Shown: piece after piece, positions 24,899 through 34,088 of the stretch | How the letters are laid out: each line of letters opens with the position of its first letter | Position numbering within the stretch: the stretch's first letter is position 1 | Source of the DNA: Alphaproteobacteria bacterium HT1-32 | Lineage (GTDB): Bacteria > Pseudomonadota > Alphaproteobacteria > Rhodospirillales > HT1-32 | Direction: 5' to 3' | Assembly: GCA_009649675.1 (NCBI GenBank) | Contig: WJPL01000002.1 | Span: 310,001-374,000 of the forward strand | Length of the DNA: 64,000 bases | Notes under the pieces: generated by a model | The model's database searches: none | The model's input: the letters and a program-made list of their open reading frames with translations, nothing else | Told to the model about the DNA's origin: nothing | Program-made: the position numbers and the translations under genes

Positions 24899-25668
24899 GA
24901 ATGCCCCAGAACCCGGATCGGACCATCCACATCGCCGCGGATGAACTGGTCCATAACCGGATTACCGCTGTCGCGGAGATCCTTGACCGGGCCACTCCAG
25001 GTGATCTGGCCCTCATAAAGCATGGCCACCCGGTCTGCGATGGCAGCAGCACTGCGCATGTCATGAGTAATGGTCAGCGCGGTAATGCCGAGATCCACAA
25101 CGCAGTCTGCAATCAGATCGTTGATGACGTCAGCCATCAGCGGATCAAGACCGGTCGTTGGTTCATCGAACAGAACGATTTCAGGTTCGGTTGCAATGGC
25201 CCGCGCCAGCCCGGCGCGTTTCTGCATACCGCCAGACAGATCAGCAGGCGATCTGTCTGCAAGATCCGGAGCCAGTCCGACAAGCGCCATCTTTTCAATA
25301 GCCACTTCACGGGCATCCTTGCGGCGCATCCCCTTTTCCGCGATCAGGCCAAACCCGACATTCTCCCAGACCGGCAGTGAATCAAACAAAGCGGCCCCCT
25401 GAAACAGCACGCCGATCCGAGACATCATGGCGTCATGTGCGGTGCCGGTTGCGGCGGTGATATCCTCACCATCAATCAGGATTTCACCTTCATCAGCCTG
25501 TAACAGCCCCAGCAGGCATTTCAGGGTGACCGATTTGCCAGAGCCGGAGCCACCGATGATGGCGACCGATTCGCCATTCCCGATGGACAGGTCGACACCA
25601 CGCAGGACCTTCTTTTTGCCGAATGACTTGTGCAGCCCCCGGATGTCTATTTTGGGCTGATCAGTCAT
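24895..25668 (-). CDS. mlaF: phospholipid ABC transporter ATP-binding protein MlaF
   Basis: A 257-residue ATPase of the Mla/Mce class, which powers phospholipid movement between the membranes. Walker A is GGSGSGKSVTLKCLLGLL near residue 34, signature LSGGMQKRAGLARA near 141, and Walker B IVLFDEPTTGLDPLM near 162. The GMQKR form of the signature is specific to Mla/Ttg2A/Mce ATPases. Its partner permease gene lies immediately upstream (2 bases apart). mlaD, mlaC and mlaB are not in the window. Confidence 0.92.
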   Translation of the reverse strand: MTDQPKIDIRGLHKSFGKKKVLRGVDLSIGNGESVAIIGGSGSGKSVTLKCLLGLLQADEGEILIDGEDITAATGTAHDAMMSRIGVLFQGAALFDSLPVWENVGFGLIAEKGMRRKDAREVAIEKMALVGLAPDLADRSPADLSGGMQKRAGLARAIATEPEIVLFDEPTTGLDPLMADVINDLIADCVVDLGITALTITHDMRSAAAIADRVAMLYEGQITWSGPVKDLRDSGNPVMDQFIRGDVDGPIRVLGHS

Positions 25669-25669
25669 A

Positions 25670-26443
25670 TCAGGCGCCGAAGAAGAGTTCGGTGATGATG
25701 TAGTTGAACACCAGAATCAGGATAGATGCGGAAACCACGGCGGATGTAGTCGCCGCACCGACACCCTGGGCGCCACCTTTGGAGTAATAGCCGTGGTAAC
25801 AGCCCATCAGGGCGACCAGAAAGCCGAAAGCGGCAGCCTTCACCAGTCCGGAAATAACGCCGATACCTTCAAGGGCATCCCATGTGCCGGAGATATAGAC
25901 GGCAGGGTTGAAGCCCAGTTTATAGACGGCCACGACATACCCGCCGAACACTCCGATGATATCGGCGATCAGGATCAGGAAGGGCATCATGGTCAGCCCG
26001 GCTATAATTCTCGGCGCAACGAGATATTTCATGGGCTGAGTTGAAAGCGTGGTCAGTGCGTCGATCTGTTCGGTAACCCGCATGGTGCCAATCTCTGCCG
26101 CCATGGCAGCGCCGATGCGGCCCGCAACCATCAGACCGGCCAGCACCGGGGCAAGTTCACGGGTGACAGACAGCACAACAATTCTGGAGACGGAAGCTTC
26201 GGAGGCGATGCTGCCAAAACCTGTATAGCTTTGCAGCGCCAGAACCATGCCGGAGAACAGTGCCGTCAACCCGACGACAGGCAGTGAGAAATAGCCGATA
26301 TCCAGCATCTGCCGGCCGATATGCCGGAAATAGAACGGCGGCCGGACGCAGTGCGAAAGGGCAATGATGGTGAAAACCGAAATCCGGCCGATTGCGGCCA
26401 GAAAGGCGATGAAAATTCGGCCAATTGGCGCCAGCGGGTTCAT
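25670..26443 (-). CDS. mlaE: MlaE-family lipid ABC transporter permease
   Basis: A 257-residue integral membrane protein of the MlaE/YrbE (DUF140) family. Typical stretches are FSGMVLALQSYTGFGSIASE near residue 63, RELAPVLAGLMVAGRIGAAM near 94, and GTMRVTEQIDALTTL, which forms the coupling helix. About five membrane spans are expected. It overlaps the end of alr by ATGA and feeds directly into mlaF, making a two-gene transport core within the dnaB-purF run. Confidence 0.93.
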   Translation of the reverse strand: MNPLAPIGRIFIAFLAAIGRISVFTIIALSHCVRPPFYFRHIGRQMLDIGYFSLPVVGLTALFSGMVLALQSYTGFGSIASEASVSRIVVLSVTRELAPVLAGLMVAGRIGAAMAAEIGTMRVTEQIDALTTLSTQPMKYLVAPRIIAGLTMMPFLILIADIIGVFGGYVVAVYKLGFNPAVYISGTWDALEGIGVISGLVKAAAFGFLVALMGCYHGYYSKGGAQGVGAATTSAVVSASILILVFNYIITELFFGA

Positions 26444-27558
26444 TGAGAATCAGATGTCCGGTAATGGCGATGATATCGTTCGCCGAGGGATGTCAGTATT
26501 TCGTAGCCGATAGTGCCGGCACGTCCGGCAATGGCGTCGAGAGGCTGGTTCGGGCCGATCAGTTCGATCAGCTGTCCGACTTTCCTGTGGCGTTCGGGAA
26601 CTGCGGTAATGTCAAAGATGATGGTATCCATGGATACACGACCAACCATTGGCACTTCCATACCATCAATGAACCCAACCGCCGCACCGCTCAGCGCACG
26701 GAGGAAACCATCTGCATAGCCAACCGCAACGGTTGCAAGTACAGAGCCTTCCGGCGCTTCGAAGGCGGAACCATATCCAACGGGCCGGGGGGTGTCAATT
26801 TGACGGACCTGAAGTATTTTCCCATGAAGTTCAACAACTTGCCGCATCGGGTTGGTCTTTTCCGCTGTCGGGTTGACGCCGTAGAGGGCAACCCCGGGCC
26901 GGGAGACATCGCTGGTGAATTCATTGCCCAGAAACAGGCCGGAGGAATTGGCAAAGCTGGTTCTGCACATCGGCAATGCCTGCCGGTAGCTGTTGAACGC
27001 CTGCCGCTGGAGTTCATTCGTCGGATGGTCAGGCATGTCGGCGCAGGCCAGATGGGTCATCAGTCCGACCGGAGAGAGGCCGGTCAGGCGGTCAGGCTCA
27101 GCAATCAGGGTTTTTGCTTCCTGCTCATCAAGCCCCAGCCGGGACATGCCGGTATCGACATGTATCCATCCGGCCAGCCCGCTGCGCATCCGGCCAAGGC
27201 GGGCCCAGTTTGAGATTTCATCCAGACTGTTCAGGGTTGGTGTCAGTTTATGCTCAAGAAAAACCGGTGCCGTGCCGGGTATCAGTCCATTCAGGACGGT
27301 GATACCGGCCTCCGGCAGAATTTCCCGCAACTGTATGCCTTCGTGAATATGCGCCACAAAGAAGGTCCGGCAGCCGGCATCCCACAATACGGGGGCAACA
27401 TGTTCGATCCCGAGGCCATAGGCGTTCGCCTTGACCACGGCACCACATTCCGCCGGTGCTGTCCGGCCCTGAAGCTGGCGCCAGTTCGCCGCAATGGCGT
27501 CCAGGTCGATGGTAAGAAACGCCCCGGCGATGTCATTTGCGGGACCGGAAGTAATCAT
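26440..27558 (-). CDS. alr: alanine racemase
   Basis: A 372-residue fold-type III PLP enzyme that makes D-alanine for peptidoglycan. PLP-binding Lys43 lies in VVKANAYGLGIEH. HVDTGMSRLG near residue 133 and the C-terminal GRVSMDTIIFDITAVP, with the DxT pattern of the family, are present. The catalytic Tyr is expected in the YGVNP/YGSAF region of the second domain. ATGA overlaps link it to dnaB upstream and mlaE downstream. Only one racemase gene is seen, so it is probably the biosynthetic form. Confidence 0.95.
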   Translation of the reverse strand: MITSGPANDIAGAFLTIDLDAIAANWRQLQGRTAPAECGAVVKANAYGLGIEHVAPVLWDAGCRTFFVAHIHEGIQLREILPEAGITVLNGLIPGTAPVFLEHKLTPTLNSLDEISNWARLGRMRSGLAGWIHVDTGMSRLGLDEQEAKTLIAEPDRLTGLSPVGLMTHLACADMPDHPTNELQRQAFNSYRQALPMCRTSFANSSGLFLGNEFTSDVSRPGVALYGVNPTAEKTNPMRQVVELHGKILQVRQIDTPRPVGYGSAFEAPEGSVLATVAVGYADGFLRALSGAAVGFIDGMEVPMVGRVSMDTIIFDITAVPERHRKVGQLIELIGPNQPLDAIAGRAGTIGYEILTSLGERYHRHYRTSDSQ

Positions 27559-29075
27559 TCGCTGAAATTGCCCTGATCGTGAAACTCATCCAGATCACGA
27601 AACTGCGTGATTTCGCCTTCAAAGTACATACGAACCGTACCTGTCGGCCCGTGACGTTGCTTGGCAATGATCAGTTCGGCGATGTTTCGCGATTCTTCCC
27701 GGCGCTGCTGCCAGCGTTCGACACGTGAATTATGGTGTTCATCCGTTTCACTGTCGCGTCGCTCTGGCGGCTCGTCGGACATGTAATATTCATCACGATA
27801 GATGAACATGACAACGTCGGCATCCTGCTCGATCGAGCCTGATTCACGAAGGTCAGAAAGCTGCGGGCGCTTGTCGTCGCGGTTTTCCACCTGACGGCTG
27901 AGCTGGGACAGGGCGATGACGGGAACGCTGAGTTCCTTGGCGAGTGCCTTCAGTCCCCGCGTGATTTCCGAAACTTCCTGCACCCGGTTTTCCACTCGCG
28001 TGCCGGGGCTGGCGCGCATCAGCTGAAGATAATCGACGACGATCAGGTCAAGGCCGTGAATACGTTGCAGCCGGCGGGAACGTGTCCGCAGGGCACTGAC
28101 CGATAGTGCAGGTGTATCATCGATGAACAGCGGGATCTGACTGAGAACGGTCATTGCCTGTGTCAGGCGGTCGAAGTCGTCATCGTCAATATCACCACGC
28201 CGGAAGCGATCACCGGAAACGCCGGTGGCTTCTGCCATGATACGTGTGGCCAGCTGGTCAGCCGACATTTCGAGCGAGAAGAATGCGACAACGCCGCCAT
28301 CCAGTTCCGGACCTTCCTCTCCCCGGTCCAGCGCATTACGCCGGGCCTGGGCTGCATAGAAGGCGACGTTGGTGGCCCATGATGTCTTCCCCATGGCAGG
28401 GCGTGCCGCAAGAATCAGCAAATCGGAAGGATGCAAGCCACCAAGCTTGTTATCGACATCCCGCAGACCTGTCGAAATACCACTGAGATGGCCGTCCCGT
28501 TTGTAGGCGGCTTCTGCCAGTTCGACGGCTTTTGTCGCGGCGTCATGGAAAGAGACGAACCCACGCTCTGATTCGCCGGAGGCTGCGAGGTTGAACAGTT
28601 TCTGCTCCGCTGCCTCGATCTGGTTCATTGCCGGTTCGTCGATCTTCGGCAGATAGGCCTCGTTGACCATGCCTTCGCCGAGATCAATCAGTTCACGGCG
28701 AATATGAAGGTCATAAACCTGCCGGGCATAGTCTTCCGCATTGACGATGGTGACCATCGAGGCCACCAGCTTCGCCAGATAGCGCTGCCCGCCGACTTCC
28801 CGGACAACCTCATCATTTTCCAGATAAGGGGCCAGCGTAATCGGGTTGGCAATCTGGCCACGTTCGATCAGGCGGCCACAGGCATCATAGATGCGGCCAT
28901 GCACGGGATCGGCGAAATGTTCGGGGCGCAGAAATTCGGAAACCCGCTCATAGGCACGCTGGTTGCCAAGGATAGCCCCCAGCAAGGCCTGCTCGGCTTC
29001 AAAATTGTGCGGGGGGGTTCTTAAAAGACGCCCGTCATCGACGGCGTCATCAGTTTCCATCAGTGCATTTGCCAT
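27555..29075 (-). CDS. dnaB: replicative DNA helicase DnaB
   Basis: A 506-residue hexameric helicase that unwinds DNA at the replication fork. The N-terminal domain begins PHNFEAEQALLGAILGNQRA, which binds primase partners. The RecA-like half carries Walker A AARPAMGKTSWATN near residue 225, Walker B DLIVVDYLQLM near 345 and the H4-type SQLSRQVENRDDKRPQLSDL stretch. There is no intein. It heads the minus-strand alr-mlaE-mlaF-radA-cvpA-purF run. In many relatives rplI lies just upstream; here rplI is 32 kb away. Confidence 0.97.
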   Translation of the reverse strand: MANALMETDDAVDDGRLLRTPPHNFEAEQALLGAILGNQRAYERVSEFLRPEHFADPVHGRIYDACGRLIERGQIANPITLAPYLENDEVVREVGGQRYLAKLVASMVTIVNAEDYARQVYDLHIRRELIDLGEGMVNEAYLPKIDEPAMNQIEAAEQKLFNLAASGESERGFVSFHDAATKAVELAEAAYKRDGHLSGISTGLRDVDNKLGGLHPSDLLILAARPAMGKTSWATNVAFYAAQARRNALDRGEEGPELDGGVVAFFSLEMSADQLATRIMAEATGVSGDRFRRGDIDDDDFDRLTQAMTVLSQIPLFIDDTPALSVSALRTRSRRLQRIHGLDLIVVDYLQLMRASPGTRVENRVQEVSEITRGLKALAKELSVPVIALSQLSRQVENRDDKRPQLSDLRESGSIEQDADVVMFIYRDEYYMSDEPPERRDSETDEHHNSRVERWQQRREESRNIAELIIAKQRHGPTGTVRMYFEGEITQFRDLDEFHDQGNFSE

Positions 29076-29354
29076 GCAGCAACCTACTCCCTGTTGCGGG
29101 TAGAATGCAGCATCAAGTTTTCATCAATCCGTCAGAAAACTCTGTTGACCCGGGAAAGGTTCACTATCGGTTCCATTCTGTCCCCGTTATTAATGTGGAT
29201 AAGATGTGAATTGTTCAGAAATCACCGGATTGAAGAGGGGCAGATACAGGCCGGAAGCCGGCCATGCGGGACAGAGTCGAATCTGCGTCGCTTTCTTTCC
29301 CCGCACCCCGGTTTCGGTTACCCTGCGGGGACACAGTCACTCAGGGTTCATGCC

Positions 29355-30794
29355 ATGCCAACCGTTCGCCCCCCCGCTGTCGCCGGAACCTTCTATCCGT
29401 CCCGTCCGGCGGAACTTGATGCGGCAGTGCAGTTTTATCTTTCGCAGGTCGAAGGTATTGCCGCGGTACCCAAGGCCATCATCGCGCCGCATGCCGGGTT
29501 TGTATATTCCGGTCCGGTTGCTGCCAGCGCCTATGCCCGCATTCGTCCGGCGCAGGACCGTATTCGCCGCGTCATTCTGATTGGCCCCTGCCATCGCGTC
29601 GCGATCGACGGTGTTGCCCTGCCGACGGTAGATGCCTTTCGCACCCCGCTGGGCGACATCCCGCTCGACAAGGCAGTGATCGAGAAAGTGCTCGACCTGC
29701 CGTTTGCCCAGAAATCAGACGAGGCGCATGCGCAGGAACATAGTCTGGAAGTTCACCTGCCCTTTCTTCAGCGTATCCTGACGAAATTCACGCTTGTGCC
29801 GATTGCTGCCGGACGGGCGTCAGCCGCGCAGATGGCGAAGCTTCTTGAAATGCTGTGGGGCGGTCCCGAAACCCTGATCGTCATCTCGTCCGATCTCAGC
29901 CACTATCATGGATATGATGAGGCGAAAAAGCTGGATGCAGAATCCTGTGCGGCTATCGAGTCCCTCGATTCAGGACCTCTGGATGGTGAACATGCCTGCG
30001 GACGTGTGCCGGTTAGTGGCCTGCTGGCACTTGCGAAGGCGCGGGGACTGTCGGCAAAGACTGTGGATATGCGTAACAGCGGCGACACCGCCGGGTCGAA
30101 AGACCGGGTCGTCGGATATGGCAGCTGGGTATTTGATGAAACGGAGAGCAGTGAAGGCTCCGCCGAAGCAGCCCATGCCGACGGTTTGCTGAAGCGCCAC
30201 GGAGAAGCCCTGCTGAGGCTGGCGGCGAGTTCTATTGAGAACGGAATTATCAACGGGGCACCTGTGCATGTTGATCTGGAAGACTGGCCACAGGAATGCC
30301 GGGAGCCGGGAGCCAGCTTTATCACCCTGAAACGCAGCGGCAATCTGCGGGGCTGTATCGGCTCACCGCTGGCTCATCAGGCGCTGGCCCGGGACGTATC
30401 GGAAAACGCCTATAAGGCAGCTTTCAAGGATCGCCGCTTCAGGCCGCTGGATAAAGGCGAAGTGTCGGACATCGCGCTTTCAATCTCTGTTCTGACGAAG
30501 CCCGAAGAGATGTCCTTCGAGGATGAAGAGGATTTGCTGCGCAAGATCACACCGGGTGAAGACGGACTGATCATGATTGAGGGGCAGAAACGGGGGCTGT
30601 TCCTGCCGATGGTATGGGAAGGGTTGCCCGACCCCCGGTCATTCCTGAATAATCTGAAGCGCAAGGCAGGTCTGCCGGAAAATTACTGGTCGCCGGATAT
30701 TCGCATTCAGCGTTTTCTTGCGCGCCAGCTGAAAGACACGGACCTCGAAAATCCCTATGCCATCTGGAACCGGGATGTCCGTTTCGGTCTTTGA
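29355..30794 (+). CDS. MEMO1-AMMECR1 fusion (AmmeMemoRadiSam proteins B and A)
   Basis: A 479-residue two-domain protein. Residues 1-270 are a MEMO1-type domain, related to LigB dioxygenases, with VAGTFYPSRPAELD near 8, KAIIAPHAGFVYSGP near 45, EHSLEVHLPFLQ near 132 and VISSDLSHYHGYDEA near 178. The His residues at those places form the metal pocket of the family. Residues 290-479 are an AMMECR1 domain with GASFITLKRSGNLRGCIGS and RGLFLPMVWEGLPDP. These two usually work with a radical-SAM protein, which is not nearby. Function is unknown. ATG 29355 starts the MEMO signature; the frame is open upstream but that part is not family-like. Confidence 0.9.
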   Translation: MPTVRPPAVAGTFYPSRPAELDAAVQFYLSQVEGIAAVPKAIIAPHAGFVYSGPVAASAYARIRPAQDRIRRVILIGPCHRVAIDGVALPTVDAFRTPLGDIPLDKAVIEKVLDLPFAQKSDEAHAQEHSLEVHLPFLQRILTKFTLVPIAAGRASAAQMAKLLEMLWGGPETLIVISSDLSHYHGYDEAKKLDAESCAAIESLDSGPLDGEHACGRVPVSGLLALAKARGLSAKTVDMRNSGDTAGSKDRVVGYGSWVFDETESSEGSAEAAHADGLLKRHGEALLRLAASSIENGIINGAPVHVDLEDWPQECREPGASFITLKRSGNLRGCIGSPLAHQALARDVSENAYKAAFKDRRFRPLDKGEVSDIALSISVLTKPEEMSFEDEEDLLRKITPGEDGLIMIEGQKRGLFLPMVWEGLPDPRSFLNNLKRKAGLPENYWSPDIRIQRFLARQLKDTDLENPYAIWNRDVRFGL

Positions 30795-30801
30795 AGCCAG
30801 A

Positions 30802-30840
30802 GTTTCCCTTGCAGACAGAGGTGTCTGCTGGAAGTGAAAC
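30802..30840 (+). terminator. possible terminator hairpin after MEMO-AMMECR1 gene
   Basis: GCAGACA at 30811-30817 pairs with TGTCTGC at 30822-30828 across a GAGG loop, and the outer GTTTC (30802-30806) can pair with GAAAC (30836-30840) through bulges. Only short T runs follow. It lies 8 bases after the stop codon, so it is a reasonable but unproven end of the transcript. Confidence 0.35.
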
Positions 30841-30949
30841 ATTTCCCTCCGGACACCATATCGCCTGTGGTGTTGGCTGATCTGATTTTCTAGGATCATA
30901 ATTACACGCAATTGCAGACATAACCCGAGTTCAAGGACAGACAGACGGC

Positions 30950-33286
30950 ATGATAAAGTTTGGTGTCGGCCAGCCAGTGCGCCGCAAGGAAGATCAGCGT
31001 CTCGTAACAGGTAGCGGCAACTATGCTGATGACGTCAGATATGACGGCCAGCATTATGCCGTGATGGTGCGCAGTCCCTATGCGCATGCCCGGATCAGGA
31101 AGCTGGAAACGGCAGATGCTTCCGGAATACCGGGTGTCGTCGCCATTCTGACGGCGAAGGAACTGGCTGAGGATAAGGTCGGGACGCTTCGTTGCCTCGC
31201 GCCGATGGAAAATATTGATGGAACGCCGCAGGCGACACCGCCACGGCAGATCATGGCGGCTGACCGGGTGCGCTTTGTCGGTGATATGGTCGCGATGGTG
31301 GTCGCAACATCCGTGGACGCTGCGCAGGACGCAGCCGAGGCCGTTCAGGTCGATTATGAAATGCTGCCGTCGGTCACTGACCTGGCATCCGCAATGGACA
31401 GCGGACAGCCGGAAGTCTGGCCGGAACATGTGAAAAATAACACAGCCTTCCACTGGGCCACGGGTGACAAAGACAAGGTCGATGCGGCTTTTGCCTCGGC
31501 AGCCTCGACCCACAAGGTCACGATTATCAATAACCGGGTCGTTGCCAATCCGATGGAACCACGCTCGGTTCTGGCGCGCTGGGATACCACGACCAACCGG
31601 CTGACCGTACATGGCTCAACCCAGGGGTCGCATTTCTGGAAGCGGGAAATCGCCAAGCTGCTGGGAATGGACCGCGAAGATATCCGCATTGTGACCGGGG
31701 ATGTTGGCGGCGGCTTCGGCATCAAGATCTTCCTGTATCCGGAAGATGCCGCGGTTTCATGGGCCGCGCGTCGACTGAAATGCGCCGTCAAATGGACCTG
31801 TGACCGCTCGGAGCTGTTCCTGTCCGACGTTCATGGCCGCGATCATGTGTCGCATCTTGAGGCGGCCTGTGACGAGAAGGGCGTGATTGTCGGACTGCGA
31901 TGCCAGACACTTGCCAATCTCGGGGCTTATCTGTCCTACTTCGCGCCAATGGTGGCGGCCTCACTGGGACATCCGATGCTGCCCGGCTGTTACCGGATGC
32001 AGGCCATTCATGCGGAAGTATTCGGTGTTTATACGCATTCCCAGCCGATTGATGCCTATCGCGGTGCCGGTCGTCCGGAAGCCGCCTATGCGATTGAGCG
32101 TATGGTTGATGTCTGTGCCCGCGAACTGGGGATGAGCCAGGGTGAATTCCGGCGCCGGAATTTCATCAGGGCCGAGGAAATGCCGTTCGCAACGCCACTG
32201 GAACATACCTATGACAGCGGCGACTTTGCCAGGAACATGGATGACGCCATGTCGGGCAGTGACTGGGAAGGTTTCGAGGAGCGTCGGGTAGAAGCCCGGA
32301 CCCGCGGCAAATTACGCGGCATCGGGATGGCCAGTTACATCGAAATCTGCGGACGTGGTGGCCCGGAAAGCGCCCAGATTCTGTTTGAGAAGCCGGAACA
32401 GATCACAGTGCTGATTGGTACACAGAGCAACGGGCAGGGGCATGAAACGGCCTATGCCCAGCTGGTCGCGGAACGTCTTGGTGTGCCGTTCGACAGTATT
32501 CATATCGAACAGGGTGATACCGACCGTATTGCCACCGGGGCTGGCACCGGCGGATCACGCTCGATCCCGGTCGGTGGCGCGGCGCTGGATGCGGCGGCTG
32601 TGGTGGTGCTGGACAAGGCCCGCAAGGTCGCAGCCAACGCCATGGAGACGGCTGAAGCCGATCTGGAATTTTCCGAGGGTGTCTTCACGGTCGCCGGTAC
32701 CGACCGGCAGATGAGCCTCTATGATGTGGCTGAAGCTGCGAAAGACCCGGCAAATCTGCCGGAAGGCGCAGAGCCGGGCCTGAACAGTATGGAGACCTTC
32801 AAGCCGGATGGGGGAACCTATCCGAACGGGTCGCATATCTGTGAACTGGAGATTGATCCGGAAACCGGCATGACCGAACTGGTCAATTACGTCATCGTTG
32901 ATGATTTCGGCAATATCCTGAATCCGATCATGCTGGAAGGTCAGGTGCATGGCGGAACGGTTCAGGGCATTGGTCAGGCGCTTTACGAACGTACCGTGTT
33001 TGATGGTGACGGTCAGTTGCTGACCGGTTCATTCATGGATTATTGCCTGCCACGGGCCACGGATATTCCGCCCATCGACTTTTCGACCAATGTTGTGCCC
33101 TGTCTCAACAATCCGCTTGGCGTCAAGGGCGCGGGCGAGGCCGGGGCTATCGGTGCCTGTGCTGCGGTTATCAATGCAATCTGCGATGCGCTGGCGCCGG
33201 TTGGTGTCCGCACGGTTGATATGCCGGCGACACCGGAAGCGGTCTGGACTGCGATCAATCAGGCTGGCAAGGCGGCTGCCGAATGA
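30950..33286 (+). CDS. molybdopterin hydroxylase large subunit (CoxL form II-like)
   Basis: A 778-residue xanthine-oxidase-family catalytic subunit that binds the molybdenum cofactor. It begins VGQPVRRKEDQRLVTGSGNY, has the MPEPRS-type signature as NPMEPRSVLARWD near residue 202, GDVGGGFGIK near 246, the active-site loop AYRGAGRPEAAY near 365 (the form II pattern, not the AYxCSFR of true CO dehydrogenase), and a C-terminal VKGAGEAGAIG with the catalytic Glu near 725. No iron-sulfur or FAD subunit gene is adjacent, which is unusual. It overlaps cysQ by ATGA. Substrate, perhaps an aldehyde or N-heterocycle, is unknown. Confidence 0.9.
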   Translation: MIKFGVGQPVRRKEDQRLVTGSGNYADDVRYDGQHYAVMVRSPYAHARIRKLETADASGIPGVVAILTAKELAEDKVGTLRCLAPMENIDGTPQATPPRQIMAADRVRFVGDMVAMVVATSVDAAQDAAEAVQVDYEMLPSVTDLASAMDSGQPEVWPEHVKNNTAFHWATGDKDKVDAAFASAASTHKVTIINNRVVANPMEPRSVLARWDTTTNRLTVHGSTQGSHFWKREIAKLLGMDREDIRIVTGDVGGGFGIKIFLYPEDAAVSWAARRLKCAVKWTCDRSELFLSDVHGRDHVSHLEAACDEKGVIVGLRCQTLANLGAYLSYFAPMVAASLGHPMLPGCYRMQAIHAEVFGVYTHSQPIDAYRGAGRPEAAYAIERMVDVCARELGMSQGEFRRRNFIRAEEMPFATPLEHTYDSGDFARNMDDAMSGSDWEGFEERRVEARTRGKLRGIGMASYIEICGRGGPESAQILFEKPEQITVLIGTQSNGQGHETAYAQLVAERLGVPFDSIHIEQGDTDRIATGAGTGGSRSIPVGGAALDAAAVVVLDKARKVAANAMETAEADLEFSEGVFTVAGTDRQMSLYDVAEAAKDPANLPEGAEPGLNSMETFKPDGGTYPNGSHICELEIDPETGMTELVNYVIVDDFGNILNPIMLEGQVHGGTVQGIGQALYERTVFDGDGQLLTGSFMDYCLPRATDIPPIDFSTNVVPCLNNPLGVKGAGEAGAIGACAAVINAICDALAPVGVRTVDMPATPEAVWTAINQAGKAAAE

Positions 33287-34068
33287 CGACGCTTCCGTTT
33301 CAGCCCGTTGATATTCTTGCCGATATCCGTGCCATTGCCATTGAAGCCGGTGACCGGATCATGGAGGTCTATGAAAGCGAATTCGATGTTCGCTCGAAAG
33401 ATGACCATTCCCCGGTGACAGATGCCGACCATGCGGCCGATATCGTCATCCTGAAGTCATTGCAGGCACTGACCCCGCGCATTCCGATTGTCACCGAAGA
33501 ACAGGTCGATGCGGGTAATATTCCGGATATTTCCGGTGGCGTGTTCTGGCTGGTTGACCCGCTGGACGGCACCAAGGAGTTCATCCGCCGTAACGGGGAA
33601 TTCACAGTCAATATTGCCCTGATTGCAGACCGTCGCCCGGTTCTCGGTGTGGTTCACGCCCCGGCACTGGATGTCACCTATCAGGCAGCCTTTCCGGCGC
33701 CTTCCACAGTAGAGCGTGACGGTGGCCTGCCGGAAGTGATTGAAGCACGTATGCCGCCGCGCGGCGGGCTTACGGTCGTTTCCAGCCGCAGTCATGCCAA
33801 TAACGAGGCTCTGTCGAACTTCCTGACCGGGGTTAAGGTGAAGCAGCGGATGACGGCGGGTTCTTCACTGAAATTCTGCATGATTGCAGAGGGCAAGGCT
33901 GATCTCTATCCCCGGTTTGGCCGGACAATGGAATGGGATGTTGCTGCCGCTCATGCGGTGCTGCTGGGTGCCAGCGGTGATGTGGAACTGTTCGAGGGCG
34001 GGCCGATGATTTACGGCAAGCCGGGATTCGAAAACCCCCACTTCATTGCCCGTGGACAGCAGGACTGA
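33283..34068 (+). CDS. cysQ: 3'(2'),5'-bisphosphate nucleotidase CysQ
   Basis: A 261-residue lithium-sensitive inositol-phosphatase-fold enzyme that hydrolyses PAP to AMP during sulfate assimilation. Metal ligands are visible as Glu72 in VTEEQV and the DPLDGT motif at residues 92-97 (WLVDPLDGTKEF); RNGEFTVNIALI and the C-terminal MEWDVAAAHAVLLGASG complete the signature. It begins by ATGA overlap with the molybdenum hydroxylase gene and is followed 20 bases later by the Sua5-type gene. Confidence 0.93.
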   Translation: MTTLPFQPVDILADIRAIAIEAGDRIMEVYESEFDVRSKDDHSPVTDADHAADIVILKSLQALTPRIPIVTEEQVDAGNIPDISGGVFWLVDPLDGTKEFIRRNGEFTVNIALIADRRPVLGVVHAPALDVTYQAAFPAPSTVERDGGLPEVIEARMPPRGGLTVVSSRSHANNEALSNFLTGVKVKQRMTAGSSLKFCMIAEGKADLYPRFGRTMEWDVAAAHAVLLGASGDVELFEGGPMIYGKPGFENPHFIARGQQD

Positions 34069-34088
34069 CGAACGGAGAAACGCAGGCA

